Shown piece after piece: positions 35,944 to 43,473 of a stretch of DNA of 64,000 nt. The stretch lies in assembly GCF_003351225.1 (NCBI RefSeq), contig NZ_QQSY01000001.1, forward strand, positions 186,001 to 250,000, given 5' to 3'. This stretch comes from Dyella solisilvae (GTDB lineage: Bacteria > Pseudomonadota > Gammaproteobacteria > Xanthomonadales > Rhodanobacteraceae). A program made the position numbers and the translations under genes. Position 1 is the first letter of the stretch. Every line of letters begins with the position of its first letter. Below the pieces are notes generated by a model. The model did not search any database. It saw nothing but the letters and a program-made list of their open reading frames with translations, and was not told where the DNA came from.

Positions 35944-35997
35944 GCGTGTGTATGTGTGTTGCTCTGTCTACACGCCGGCCCACCCGTCGATGCGGGT
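35915..35997 (-). promoter_or_regulatory. Antiterminator/terminator switch of asnB
   Basis: Three RNA elements compete. ACCCG (35997-35993) pairs with CGGGT (35986-35982) as a small protector hairpin. GGTGGGCC (35984-35977) can pair over all eight bases, counting two G-U pairs, with GGCCCGCT (35938-35931), the 5' arm of the terminator. A ribosome stalled on the Asn codons covers ACCCG and frees GGTGGGCC to form the antiterminator. A ribosome at the TAG covers GGTGGGCC, so the terminator forms. Confidence 0.7.
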
Positions 35998-36096
35998 ATT
36001 GTTATTGGCGTTATTGTTATTCAGCGCGCGCGCACGATCGTTCGCCGTGGCGACGGCGGCAATCATGGTGACAAGGCGGGCGTGAATGCTGGACAT
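35968..36096 (-). CDS. Asparagine-rich leader peptide of asnB
   Basis: From the ATG at 36096 this is a 42-residue peptide starting MSSIHARLVTMIAAV and ending with NNNNANNNTRIDGWAGV and a TAG stop. Seven of eight consecutive codons are Asn (AAT/AAC), striking in a GC-rich genome, and one more Asn lies seven codons earlier. A second ATG at 36066 would give 32 residues; neither start has a good ribosome site. The peptide presumably has no function of its own. The ribosome would stall at the Asn codons when asparaginyl-tRNA is scarce, setting the fold of the downstream RNA. It lies 52 bases after the STAS-like gene. Confidence 0.8.
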   Translation of the reverse strand: MSSIHARLVTMIAAVATANDRARALNNNNANNNTRIDGWAGV

Positions 36097-36148
36097 GACG
36101 CCGAGTTCAGCACATGCCGCAACGCCTGGCAAGGGTGTCACGACAGTT

Positions 36149-36541
36149 TCATTTGTTCCCATCATCACTGTCCGCGCGCGGCTCGCTGATCCACGCAATG
36201 GCCTGCTGCAACTCGGCGTCCTGGAACAGCCTGAATTCCGCCGGCACCGCGAATCCCATCGCCTTGGCCGTGATGCGCAGCCATTGAACGTCTGTCACCA
36301 GCGCCACGCGATCCCAGCCGCTGAAATGACGAAAGCCAAGCATCGCGTCTTCCCACATGGCGCCGGGGTCGAAGCCGGTGAACTCCGGCCCCACCTGATA
36401 CAGCAAGCGCAGCTTGCGGTTCATGGCAAACGCCGCCTCGATGTCGGGCACCAGCACCTGCGCATAGTCAGCCGCCGTCACCTGCCCGATGGCGCGAAAA
36501 CCCAGCGCGCCGGGCGGCAATCCTCCGATTTGCTCGATCAT
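36149..36541 (-). CDS. STAS/SpoIIAA-like protein
   Basis: This 130-residue cytoplasmic protein resembles the SpoIIAA-like (STAS/SEC14, DUF3478) family. It starts MIEQIGGLPPGALGFRAIGQVTAADY, then has RKLRLLYQVG, a GFDPGAMWEDA segment, and WDRVALVTDVQWLR. The fold is expected to be alpha/beta like lipid-transfer or anti-sigma antagonist domains. Its physiological role is unknown, and members are often stress-linked. An AGGAGG ribosome site sets the start. It is upstream of the asnB leader on the same strand; the leader may have its own promoter in the 52-base gap or be read through from here. Confidence 0.75.
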   Translation of the reverse strand: MIEQIGGLPPGALGFRAIGQVTAADYAQVLVPDIEAAFAMNRKLRLLYQVGPEFTGFDPGAMWEDAMLGFRHFSGWDRVALVTDVQWLRITAKAMGFAVPAEFRLFQDAELQQAIAWISEPRADSDDGNK

Positions 36542-36621
36542 GGCGACCTCCTGCTCATGTTGTCCTTCTGTATCGCAAACACCCTGTCACGAAGACGTCA
36601 TGAGCGGCGCGCGCGGCGCGC

Positions 36622-36909
36622 CTAATGAGTCGTATCGTCCCCACGCCTGGCACGACGTTTGCGCACCGCGCCGGAGGGAGCCGCCGATGCCGCTATCAGC
36701 TGCTGCAGGTAGGCAATGCCCTCTTCCTCGGGAAAGAACGCCACCACGTCGGCCACGCTGAGCCCATAGCGCTCGCGCAGTTCGTTGAACTCACGCCTGG
36801 CGCGCTCCATGGGCGCTTCGGCGGCTTGCTTGCGGCGATCTTCCTGATCTCGATCGAGGGCGGCGAGCTCTTCCTGAAACTGCCGGTACGCGTCTTTGGA
36901 GATGGCCAT
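36622..36909 (-). CDS. Small charged protein, possibly H-NS-like
   Basis: This 95-residue protein (MAISKDAYRQFQEELAALDRDQ...) has a helical, charged N-terminal half that could dimerise as a coiled coil, then LRERYGLSVADVVAFFPEEEG, and a basic tail RKRRARR. The arrangement recalls H-NS-family nucleoid proteins (oligomerisation helices followed by a short DNA-contact region). However, I do not see the H-NS DNA-binding motif clearly, so this is a weak suggestion. The frame is open upstream to 36951. It lies 80 bases upstream of the STAS-like gene. Confidence 0.5.
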   Translation of the reverse strand: MAISKDAYRQFQEELAALDRDQEDRRKQAAEAPMERARREFNELRERYGLSVADVVAFFPEEEGIAYLQQLIAASAAPSGAVRKRRARRGDDTTH

Positions 36910-37142
36910 CGCGGCATGCTCGGGGCGATGAGGGGAGACGCATTGTGGCACGCGCCACCGCGAGTGGATGAATGCGGTTGATCACGCGACCTGCCTTGCA
37001 ACGGTGGCGCGTCATCAAATCGTCAACTCTCACATGCTCGGCGTGGTTCATAAGTTTTGCGTTGATGCCCAGACGTACGCTCTTTAACCGCGCTCGAACA
37101 AGTGGATCGATACGCTGAATACCCAAGCGAAGACATCGAGGC

Positions 37143-37325
37143 ATGCTTATGGATCCCGCGACCCTTACCGCCCCCATTGCCAACACCGAATACTCCCCCG
37201 ACGCTCGCCGCGTCTCGCCGGATCCACAGGATGGCTATGTGCTGAATCCATGGTCCGGCCTGTACCAGGAGACTGAGGCAACTTACCAACATCGCCTCAA
37301 GGCCATGCCGGCCCTCTCCGTCTGA
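37143..37325 (+). CDS. Small orphan protein, 60 residues
   Basis: The ATG at 37143 (or 37149) opens a 60-residue protein, MLMDPATLTAPIANTEYSP..., containing GYVLNPWSGLYQETE. It has no signal peptide or membrane segment. I do not recognise it. Two features suggest a real gene: it is followed after seven bases by a good intrinsic terminator, and the 230 bases before it are free of other genes and relatively A+T rich. The GLYQE/NPWSGL turn gives no family hint. Confidence 0.5.
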   Translation: MLMDPATLTAPIANTEYSPDARRVSPDPQDGYVLNPWSGLYQETEATYQHRLKAMPALSV

Positions 37326-37332
37326 ATTCGAC

Positions 37333-37357
37333 AGCCCCGCAAAGTGCGGGGCTTTTC
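37333..37357. terminator. Intrinsic terminator after the 60-residue gene
   Basis: A 9-bp stem, AGCCCCGCA (37333-37341) with TGCGGGGCT (37345-37353) and loop AAG, is followed by TTTCC on the plus strand. It separates the plus-strand small gene from the convergent GFA gene. Confidence 0.8.
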
Positions 37358-37360
37358 CTT

Positions 37361-37786
37361 TCAGCTGCCTGTAGCGTGTTCGACGAACTGGGGCAAATCG
37401 TCGGTGATGGTGAACCACGACGCCTTGGAGCCCACGAAGATGTGTTTGTCGGGACGGATGCTTGGCGCGTCCACCAGCGTACCCATCGCCACGTGCGCGA
37501 AGGCGCCCGCACGAACCACCGAGTACAGCAACGAACCGCAATGGCTGCAATGCGCATCGTGACCCTGCGCATCGCCAACGATCAGCAACTCTTCCAACCC
37601 TTGCATCAGGACCAGCTTTTCGCGCTCGATGCCGGCAAACGGCTTGAATGCCGAACCCGTGGTGCGGCGACACTGCGAGCAATGGCAATACGCCGCATAC
37701 AGAAATGCATCCTCGACCCGATAGCGCAGAGCGCCGCAAAAGCACGCGCCTTCGAGTAGGCGTACCTCGCTGCTCGACATCGCCAT
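37361..37786 (-). CDS. GFA-family (CENP-V/GFA) zinc protein
   Basis: This 141-residue protein has the GFA cysteine pattern: CFC (Cys15, Cys17), YCHCSQC (Cys34, Cys36, Cys39) and CSHC (Cys80, Cys83), which binds two zinc ions. The family was named for glutathione-dependent formaldehyde-activating enzyme, but most members have no proven activity. The segment RTTGSAFKPFAG is typical of the family. A GAGGAG ribosome site supports the ATG at 37786. No formaldehyde dehydrogenase lies nearby, so a link to formaldehyde detoxification is not supported by context. Confidence 0.88.
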   Translation of the reverse strand: MAMSSSEVRLLEGACFCGALRYRVEDAFLYAAYCHCSQCRRTTGSAFKPFAGIEREKLVLMQGLEELLIVGDAQGHDAHCSHCGSLLYSVVRAGAFAHVAMGTLVDAPSIRPDKHIFVGSKASWFTITDDLPQFVEHATGS

Positions 37787-38005
37787 GCCTGTCTCCTCGT
37801 GGTGGCGCCCCTGCCACTGATCGTCTCAACCAACTTTGACACATGCGCGAACGAGGGGCACGAGACCTCCGAACGATGGCTTGGCGACATTTCGCCCAGT
37901 CCGCGCTCTTCACAACATTGAAAGCACCATCTTGACCCCGCGCAACACCAGCGGAGAATCGCCCGTGCTGGGGCGCCGCGCCAACTCCCATACACGGATC
38001 ACCAC

Positions 38006-38479
38006 TTGGCCGATACCGTCGACAAGGCCACGCGTAGCCGAATCATGGCGCGCGTGCGCAGCAAGAACACCACGCAGGAATTGCGCCTGCGCCACGCGCT
38101 GCATGCGCGCGGCCTGCGCTACCGCCTCCACGATGCAACGCTGCCCGGGACGCCGGATCTCGTACTGCCAGGCCCCAAGACCGTTGTCTTCGTGAATGGC
38201 TGCCAGTGGCATTGGCATGGGTGCACCCGCAGCCGCATGCCCGCCACCAATCGGCCCTACTGGGAAGCGAAGATCGCACGCAACCAGGCGCGCGATCAGG
38301 CCAACCTAAACGCGTTAGTCGCGCTTGGCTGGCGGGTATTGATCGTTTGGGAATGCGCCCTTAAAAGCAGCCTTCTTGACTCCACGGCCGACGAAGGCGC
38401 TGAGTGGATACGCACCGATAACGACGGCGCCACCGTTCACGTCATACCTGGCGCCTCAGTGGAAACGGCCGGCAACTAA
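38006..38479 (+). CDS. vsr: Very-short-patch mismatch repair endonuclease (Vsr) with Asn at position 64
   Basis: This 157-residue protein nicks 5' of T in T:G mismatches that arise by deamination of 5-methylcytosine. Residue numbers align with E. coli Vsr: Asp51 in GTPD, His69, and the structural zinc ligands Cys66, His71, Cys73 and Cys117 are all present. The catalytic His64 of E. coli (THGC) is Asn here (VNGCQWHWHGC). The start is a TTG at 38006, chosen because MADTVDKATRSR matches the family N-terminus; the next ATG (38045) would remove it. It is convergent with the cytosine methyltransferase gene, 244 bases apart, rather than overlapping it as in E. coli dcm-vsr. Confidence 0.85.
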   Translation: MADTVDKATRSRIMARVRSKNTTQELRLRHALHARGLRYRLHDATLPGTPDLVLPGPKTVVFVNGCQWHWHGCTRSRMPATNRPYWEAKIARNQARDQANLNALVALGWRVLIVWECALKSSLLDSTADEGAEWIRTDNDGATVHVIPGASVETAGN

Positions 38480-38723
38480 CGTCGGGTTGCGCATAAAGGC
38501 ACTTCACCAGGCGGAGATGGAGAACGGGCGAATGCGGTTGACCGCTTCCACATCCGTGCATGTGAGCTCGATCCCGAACATCACTACGACCCACAGTTTG
38601 ATGTTGCGCGCGCGGGCCAATGCGTGCGTGTTCTGCGTTCCTGCTTATTCACAAACACCTGAATATCTGAAGTGAGGCGCGTGGCTCACGCAACCTCAGG
38701 TCGCATTTACTTCGAATGGCGTT

Positions 38724-39920
38724 TTACTCCGCCCCAAGTATCGGTTCAAAGATGGTCTTGGCCAGGTGTCTTACGACCGGCACGGCAACGCCATCGCCCG
38801 CAACGTGATAGGCATCGGTGTAGTTGTCCGGCAGCTTGTAGGTGTCGGGCAGCCCCATCAGCCGCGCGGCCTCACGCGGCGACAGCAGCCGAGATCGAAT
38901 GTCCTTGCCTTTGATCAGCAGGATGTGCTGCCGACTCGACCCGCCGCCAGGTGTACGGAGGCAGCCGGCAACATCATCGAAGCGTACTTCCGCACGCTGT
39001 ACTTTGCGGCCGTCCTTGTCGAGCCGGGTTCGCTTGTACAGGCCGCCCACCGTGCGGATGCCAGAGGCTTGTGCCTGGCGCACCTTTTCGCGGTTCACGT
39101 CGCTCATCATCGCGAGCAACTTCTTCGTCCTCTCTGCGGTATCCCAGGCGACGCCAGACGGATTGTCTTCAATCAGATCGACAAGATTCTTCTGTCGCGC
39201 AGAAGGGCCGGGAGAATTCCACCACACCCAGTTTTTCCTGGCTTCCTTGGTGAGCCGCCGATGGCCTTCCGTCATGCCGTCGGGGTGCCAGGGGGACACC
39301 GGCACGGGCGAAACCAGAGAGGCGGGGATTTCTACACCTGGCCGGACGCCGACTACGAATACACGAGGTCGTGACTGCGGAACGAAGTGGCGGGCGTCGA
39401 TGACCATGGCGCCAAAGCGATAGCCAGCCCCCGAGAACGCCGAGCCAATGGCGGCAAAGTCCTTGCCGTCATTCGAAGTCAGAACACCGTAGACGTTCTC
39501 CAGCACGATCAATTTCGGAGCGCGCCTCTCATCCATCAGGCTGCGCATAAGCCGCCAAAAGGGCCAAAACGTGCCCGAACGGGTCGGCGCCTTGTTCTGC
39601 CAATGGCCGATGCCGTTGTAGTTGCCGGCCAAGGACAAGTCCTGGCAAGGAAACGATGCCCAAACCAAATCGGCATGGGCAGTCAGGTTCGAGGTGTCCA
39701 CCTTGTTGATGTCTTCAACCAACAAGTCACTGCCGCCATCCCAGTTGTCGCGGTATGCCCGCGCCTTCATGGGATCAAAGTCGTTTGCGAACAAACACTC
39801 CCAGCCAGGGCCGAGGCCGGCGCGGGCCATGCCCCCACCGGCAAAGAATTCGTAGAAGGCGTGGCGCGTCGAGTTCGCGCAAGCGTCGTGACTCACGAAG
39901 GGCGTTGCATGCTCAGGCAT
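38724..39920 (-). CDS. DNA (cytosine-5-)-methyltransferase
   Basis: This 398-residue C5 methyltransferase has motif I (FFAGGGMARAGL at 25-36), motif IV with the catalytic cysteine (FPCQDLS, Cys92), motif VI ENV at 141-143 and motif VIII QSRPRVFVVG at 182-191. Its target sequence cannot be read from the protein. With vsr next to it and no restriction enzyme in the window, it is either an orphan methylase or the remnant of a restriction system. Composition is visibly more A+T rich than the housekeeping genes. The start at 39920 lacks a clear ribosome site, and the frame is open upstream to 40055. Confidence 0.88.
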   Translation of the reverse strand: MPEHATPFVSHDACANSTRHAFYEFFAGGGMARAGLGPGWECLFANDFDPMKARAYRDNWDGGSDLLVEDINKVDTSNLTAHADLVWASFPCQDLSLAGNYNGIGHWQNKAPTRSGTFWPFWRLMRSLMDERRAPKLIVLENVYGVLTSNDGKDFAAIGSAFSGAGYRFGAMVIDARHFVPQSRPRVFVVGVRPGVEIPASLVSPVPVSPWHPDGMTEGHRRLTKEARKNWVWWNSPGPSARQKNLVDLIEDNPSGVAWDTAERTKKLLAMMSDVNREKVRQAQASGIRTVGGLYKRTRLDKDGRKVQRAEVRFDDVAGCLRTPGGGSSRQHILLIKGKDIRSRLLSPREAARLMGLPDTYKLPDNYTDAYHVAGDGVAVPVVRHLAKTIFEPILGAE

Positions 39921-40020
39921 CAGCAAGGACCACTCAGGTGTACAAAAGTCACCCTCATGCACAAGAGCATACCCAATATTCCGGGACTCACTGAGACGCG
40001 CTGAAAATCGCAGGCACAAA

Positions 40021-40043
40021 AAACCCCGCCATATGCGGGGTTT
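40021..40043 (-). terminator. Intrinsic terminator after tRNA-Leu
   Basis: A 9-bp stem (40043-40035 with 40029-40021, loop of five) is followed by a run of T on the minus strand. It ends the tpiA-secG-tRNA-Leu transcript. Confidence 0.8.
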
Positions 40044-40086
40044 CGTGCGTTTCATGAGAGTCGCTGAGATTCCCTGAAACTTGTGT

Positions 40087-40171
40087 TGGTGCCCAAGGGG
40101 GGACTCGAACCCCCACGCCTCTCGGCGCTACCACCTCAAGGTAGTGCGTCTACCAATTCCGCCACCTGGGC
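40087..40171 (-). tRNA. tRNA-Leu (anticodon GAG)
   Basis: The minus strand from 40171 reads GCCCAGGTGGCGGAATTGG, a class II tRNA with a long variable arm. The anticodon stem CTACC encloses the loop TTGAGGT, so the anticodon is GAG (leucine, CUC/CUU codons). The T-arm is GGGGGTTCGAGTCCCCC, and the acceptor pairs GCCCAGG with CTTGGGC (one G-U pair). The CCA end is encoded (40089-40087). It lies 11 bases after secG and is probably cut from the same transcript. An accessory block begins downstream of its 3' end. Confidence 0.97.
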
Positions 40172-40182
40172 AGGTGTCTTGC

Positions 40183-40632
40183 TTAATTCTTCTTCGCCGG
40201 CTCCGTCGCGGCTGGCACGTCACCCGCGGGCTTGGCCGGAGTGGTGGCCGCCGGAACTTCCTGGCTGGCCGCCGGCTTGGTGGCCTGCGGAACAACTGCA
40301 TTGGCCGGAGCAGCGGGCTGCGCATTCTGCGTTGCAGCCGGCTTGTTGGCAAGACCGGACATCACACCCAGATCGCTGCCGGCTTCAGCCTGCGGCTGAC
40401 CGTGGTGACCGAGGTACATGCCCATCCCCAGGCTGAGCAGGAAGAACAACGCGGCCAGCACCGCCGTGGCGCGGGTCAGAAAGTTGGCCGAGCCGCGCGC
40501 GCCGAACACGGTTGCGGACGCGCCGCCGCCGAAGCCGGAGCCTGCGTCTGCGCCTGCACCGCGCTGCATCAGGATCAGCACGATCATCGCCGCGGCGATC
40601 AGAATGTAGAAAACGCTGAAGATGACGAACAT
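40183..40632 (-). CDS. secG: Protein-export membrane protein SecG
   Basis: This 149-residue protein has the two SecG helices (about 2-22 and 54-76) and the loop QRGAGADAGSGFGGGASATVFGARGSANFLTR between them, the most conserved part of SecG. SecG assists SecYE and SecA in protein export. The C-terminal tail of about 70 residues is Ala/Pro/Lys-rich and longer than in E. coli (110 residues in all), as in Xanthomonadales. It follows tpiA by 25 bases and is followed by tRNA-Leu. Confidence 0.95.
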   Translation of the reverse strand: MFVIFSVFYILIAAAMIVLILMQRGAGADAGSGFGGGASATVFGARGSANFLTRATAVLAALFFLLSLGMGMYLGHHGQPQAEAGSDLGVMSGLANKPAATQNAQPAAPANAVVPQATKPAASQEVPAATTPAKPAGDVPAATEPAKKN

Positions 40633-40657
40633 GGTTCTCTTTAAGAGTCCGTAGCGC

Positions 40658-41407
40658 TCAGTGCGCCGCAGCGCAGATTCCCAGGAAATCGGCAGCCGCC
40701 AGTGAAGCGCCCCCGATCAATCCTCCATCCACGTCCGACTGCGCGAACAAATCCGCAGCATTCGCCGCTTTGACGCTGCCACCATAAAGTAGCCGGGTCA
40801 GACGGGCAATCATAGCATCTTCTTTTGCCAATTGGCTACGGATGAACGCATGAACGTGTTGCGCCTGTTCCGGCGTGGCCGTGTGCCCTGTGCCGATGGC
40901 CCAGATGGGCTCGTAGGCAATCACCGCAGTGTCGAAACTAGCGATGCCGTTGTGCTCGATCACGGCCTTGAGCTGACGCGCGACCACGGCTTCGGTCAAG
41001 CCGGTCTCGCGTTCGGCCAAGGTCTCTCCCACGCAGAGGATGGGCGTAAGGCCACCCGCGCGCGCAGCGGCAAATTTGCGGGCCACCATCTTGTCGGTTT
41101 CCTGGTGGTACTGGCGGCGCTCGGAATGCCCGACGATCACCCACTGTGCGCCCACGTCGGCCAGCATCGCGGCCGACACGTCGCCGGTATAGGCGCCCTG
41201 CCCGTCATGCTCACTCACATCCTGCCCGCCGAAACCGAGGCCGGAACCGGCGTGCTGGCAGGCCAGCTCGCCCAGGTACGGATACGGTGGAAACACGGCG
41301 ACGTCGATGGAAGATGGCAGCGCGGCGACGATGTCCCCCACCAGGGCGGCAGCCATGCTGCGGCTACCATGCATCTTCCAGTTGCCCGCCACGAGCTTCT
41401 TGCGCAT
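40658..41407 (-). CDS. tpiA: Triosephosphate isomerase
   Basis: This 249-residue TIM-barrel enzyme interconverts dihydroxyacetone phosphate and glyceraldehyde 3-phosphate. The active-site residues are Asn9 and Lys11 in AGNWKMHG, His94 in GHSERR and Glu166 in AYEPIWAIGTG, with the phosphate loop YGGSV near the end. The ATG at 41407 with GGAACTGGAT upstream gives the normal start MRKKLVAGNWK; an ATG at 41419 would add four residues. It is first in the tpiA-secG-tRNA-Leu unit and divergent from the SDR gene. Confidence 0.96.
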   Translation of the reverse strand: MRKKLVAGNWKMHGSRSMAAALVGDIVAALPSSIDVAVFPPYPYLGELACQHAGSGLGFGGQDVSEHDGQGAYTGDVSAAMLADVGAQWVIVGHSERRQYHQETDKMVARKFAAARAGGLTPILCVGETLAERETGLTEAVVARQLKAVIEHNGIASFDTAVIAYEPIWAIGTGHTATPEQAQHVHAFIRSQLAKEDAMIARLTRLLYGGSVKAANAADLFAQSDVDGGLIGGASLAAADFLGICAAAH

Positions 41408-41528
41408 ATCCAGTTCCATTGCGTGTAAACCCGAAAGCTTAGCGATCGGCCCGGCGACAGGCAATGCCAGCGCCGACAACCCATTGCCGCCACGACAAAA
41501 ATCCACCGAACCACAAGGAGACCAGTTG

Positions 41529-42344
41529 ATGCCGCCAGCCCGCCCCGTCTCGCTCATCACCGGCGCGTCCGCCGGAATCGGCGCCGCCTTTGCCCGCGAT
41601 CTGGCGGCACGCGGGCACGATCTCATACTTACCGCCCGTCGCGCTGATCGCCTGGAATCGCTGGCCGAAGAATTGAGGGCCCGCCACACCTCGACCGTGA
41701 CGGTGCTTCCCGCAGATCTGGCCGATCCACATGCCGTCTCTGCTCTGTGTGACGCCCTGGCGGCGCGTGGTCTGGCGGTGGACTGGCTGATCAACAACGC
41801 TGGCTACGGCGTGCCGGGCACCTTCGAGGCGAACGACTGGCCGACCCACGAGGCCTTCATCCGTGTGCTCATGACCGCGCCAACCGAACTTGCGTGGCGC
41901 CTACTGCCAGGTATGCGCCAGCGTGGCTACGGCCGAATCATCAACGTCGCCTCGCTGGCGGGCCACGTGCCGGGCTCCGCGGGTCACACGCTCTATGCGG
42001 CGAGCAAGGCCTATCTGATCAAGTTCTCGCAGTCGCTCGCCCTGGAGAACCGCCACCTTGGCGTGCATGTCTGCGCGCTCTGTCCGGGCTTCACCTGGTC
42101 GGAATTCCACGATGTCACCGGCACGCGCGAGCTGATGAACAAGCTGCCGGGCTTCATGTGGCAGACCGCCGAGGCAGTGGTGCGCGAAGGACACGACGCG
42201 GTCGAGCGTGGTGAAGTGGTGCACGTCACGGGTGGTGTAAACCGCTTCATCAAGGCTCTGGTGAAGCTGCTGCCTGACCGACTGGCGCTTTGGCTGTCGG
42301 GGCGGGAGTCAAAGCGGTATCGGGATTTGGGCGAGGCGGTGTAA
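41529..42344 (+). CDS. Short-chain dehydrogenase/reductase
   Basis: This 271-residue classical SDR has the cofactor loop TGASAGIG at 11-18, NNAG at 89-92 and the catalytic Ser142, Tyr156 and Lys160. Arg residues after strand two (TARRADRLE) favour NADPH. The C-terminal end is basic and hydrophobic (FIKALVKLLPDRLALWL), as in SDRs that act on membrane-related substrates. The substrate cannot be named. The start at 41529 follows an AAGGAG ribosome site. It is divergent from tpiA and followed by a palindromic repeat. Confidence 0.9.
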   Translation: MPPARPVSLITGASAGIGAAFARDLAARGHDLILTARRADRLESLAEELRARHTSTVTVLPADLADPHAVSALCDALAARGLAVDWLINNAGYGVPGTFEANDWPTHEAFIRVLMTAPTELAWRLLPGMRQRGYGRIINVASLAGHVPGSAGHTLYAASKAYLIKFSQSLALENRHLGVHVCALCPGFTWSEFHDVTGTRELMNKLPGFMWQTAEAVVREGHDAVERGEVVHVTGGVNRFIKALVKLLPDRLALWLSGRESKRYRDLGEAV

Positions 42345-42398
42345 CGACTCGCCCGCAGAAGCGAAATGGCGAGCCCACCGTAAAGGTGGCAGTGCCCG

Positions 42399-42423
42399 GC
42401 CCTCTCCCCCAAGGGGAGAGGGC
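42399..42423. repeat. CCCTCTCCCC palindrome
   Basis: An 11-bp perfect stem (42399-42409 with 42413-42423, loop CAA) lies between the convergent SDR and 2OG-oxygenase genes. It has no T-run. It may act as a bidirectional stop; it belongs to the family also seen at 34163 and 48682. Confidence 0.8.
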
Positions 42424-42433
42424 GCAGATTGCA

Positions 42434-43369
42434 TCAGATCAACTTGATCTCACGCAGGCGCTGCATCAGGTACTCATGCGAGGTGATGCTGGTGTCGTAG
42501 CGGCTCGGGTTTTCGGCCGTGATGGTCTGCGGCAGCGGATCGAGCACCACGTCCGGGTTCGGATGCAGGAAGTACGGCACCGAGTAGCGCGGCTTGCGGG
42601 CGTTGTCATTCGGTGGGTTCACCACGCGATGGGTGGTGGACGGATACACGTGGTTGGTCAGGCGCTGCAGCATGTCGCCGATATTCACCACGATGGCGTC
42701 GCCCTCGGTGGTGATGGGCAGCCACTCGCCTTCGCGAGTGAGCACTTCCAGGCCCTCGGCGCTTGCGCCAACCAGCAGCGTAATGAAGTTGATGTCCTCG
42801 TGCGCGCCGGCGCGCACATTGGGGACGTTTGCCTCGGTGATCGGCGGATAGTGGATCGGGCGCAGGATGGAATTGCCCTGGTCGATCTTGTCGTCGAAGA
42901 AGCGCTCCGGCAGGCCGATGTGCAGGGCCAGCACGCGCAACACGCGCGAACCGAGCTGGTCGAGCGCCTCGAACAGGCCGTAGCCGTTCTCCTTGAAGGT
43001 ATCCACCTCGACCGGCCACAGGTTTGGCGGCATCACGTCGGCGAACTTCGAATCGCGCGGGATCTCGCGGCCTACGTGCCAGAACTCCTTGAGGTCGGCG
43101 TGCTTGCTGTCCTTGGCCGTCTCCACCTTGTACGGCGTGTAGCCGCGCGCACCGCCGCTGCCGGCCAAGTGGTAGTGCATCTTGGTGTCGGTCGGCAGCG
43201 CGAAGAAGCGCTGGAAGGCATCGTAGGCGCCGTCGATCAGCTCACGGGGAATGCCGTGGCCGCTGATGCAGCAGAAACCGAATTCCTGATAGGCGGCGCC
43301 GAGCTCGGCCACGAATGCGGCACGGTCGGTCTCGTATCGACGGATGTCGAGGGTGGGAACTTTCTTCAT
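42434..43369 (-). CDS. 2-oxoglutarate/Fe(II) oxygenase, isopenicillin N synthase-like
   Basis: This 311-residue protein has the IPNS-like non-haem iron fold. Iron ligands are His190 and Asp192 in AHEDINF and His247 in TTHRVV, and the 2-oxoglutarate-binding RYS is at Arg261-Ser263. The N-terminus (VPTLDIRRYETDRAAFVAELGAAYQEFGF) is the standard dioxygenase N-domain. Bacterial members are often annotated as oxidoreductases of unknown substrate, and the neighbours (glmM, SDR) give no clue. The ATG at 43369 fits the family start. It is 104 bases downstream of glmM. Confidence 0.9.
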   Translation of the reverse strand: MKKVPTLDIRRYETDRAAFVAELGAAYQEFGFCCISGHGIPRELIDGAYDAFQRFFALPTDTKMHYHLAGSGGARGYTPYKVETAKDSKHADLKEFWHVGREIPRDSKFADVMPPNLWPVEVDTFKENGYGLFEALDQLGSRVLRVLALHIGLPERFFDDKIDQGNSILRPIHYPPITEANVPNVRAGAHEDINFITLLVGASAEGLEVLTREGEWLPITTEGDAIVVNIGDMLQRLTNHVYPSTTHRVVNPPNDNARKPRYSVPYFLHPNPDVVLDPLPQTITAENPSRYDTSITSHEYLMQRLREIKLI

Positions 43370-43473
43370 GGCTTGTCCACAGGTTGTGCGCGGTCCACTT
43401 GTGTTTCCGCCACCGCAGGGGCGGGGCACGTCGGGCCAATCCTTGGCGACCTGGGTTCGAACTGCTTACAGGC

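Noticed and set aside
40081-40100. Attachment-site repeat of the tRNA-Leu 3' end
   Set aside because: I looked for a second copy of the tRNA 3' end in the accessory block to the left and found none within the window.
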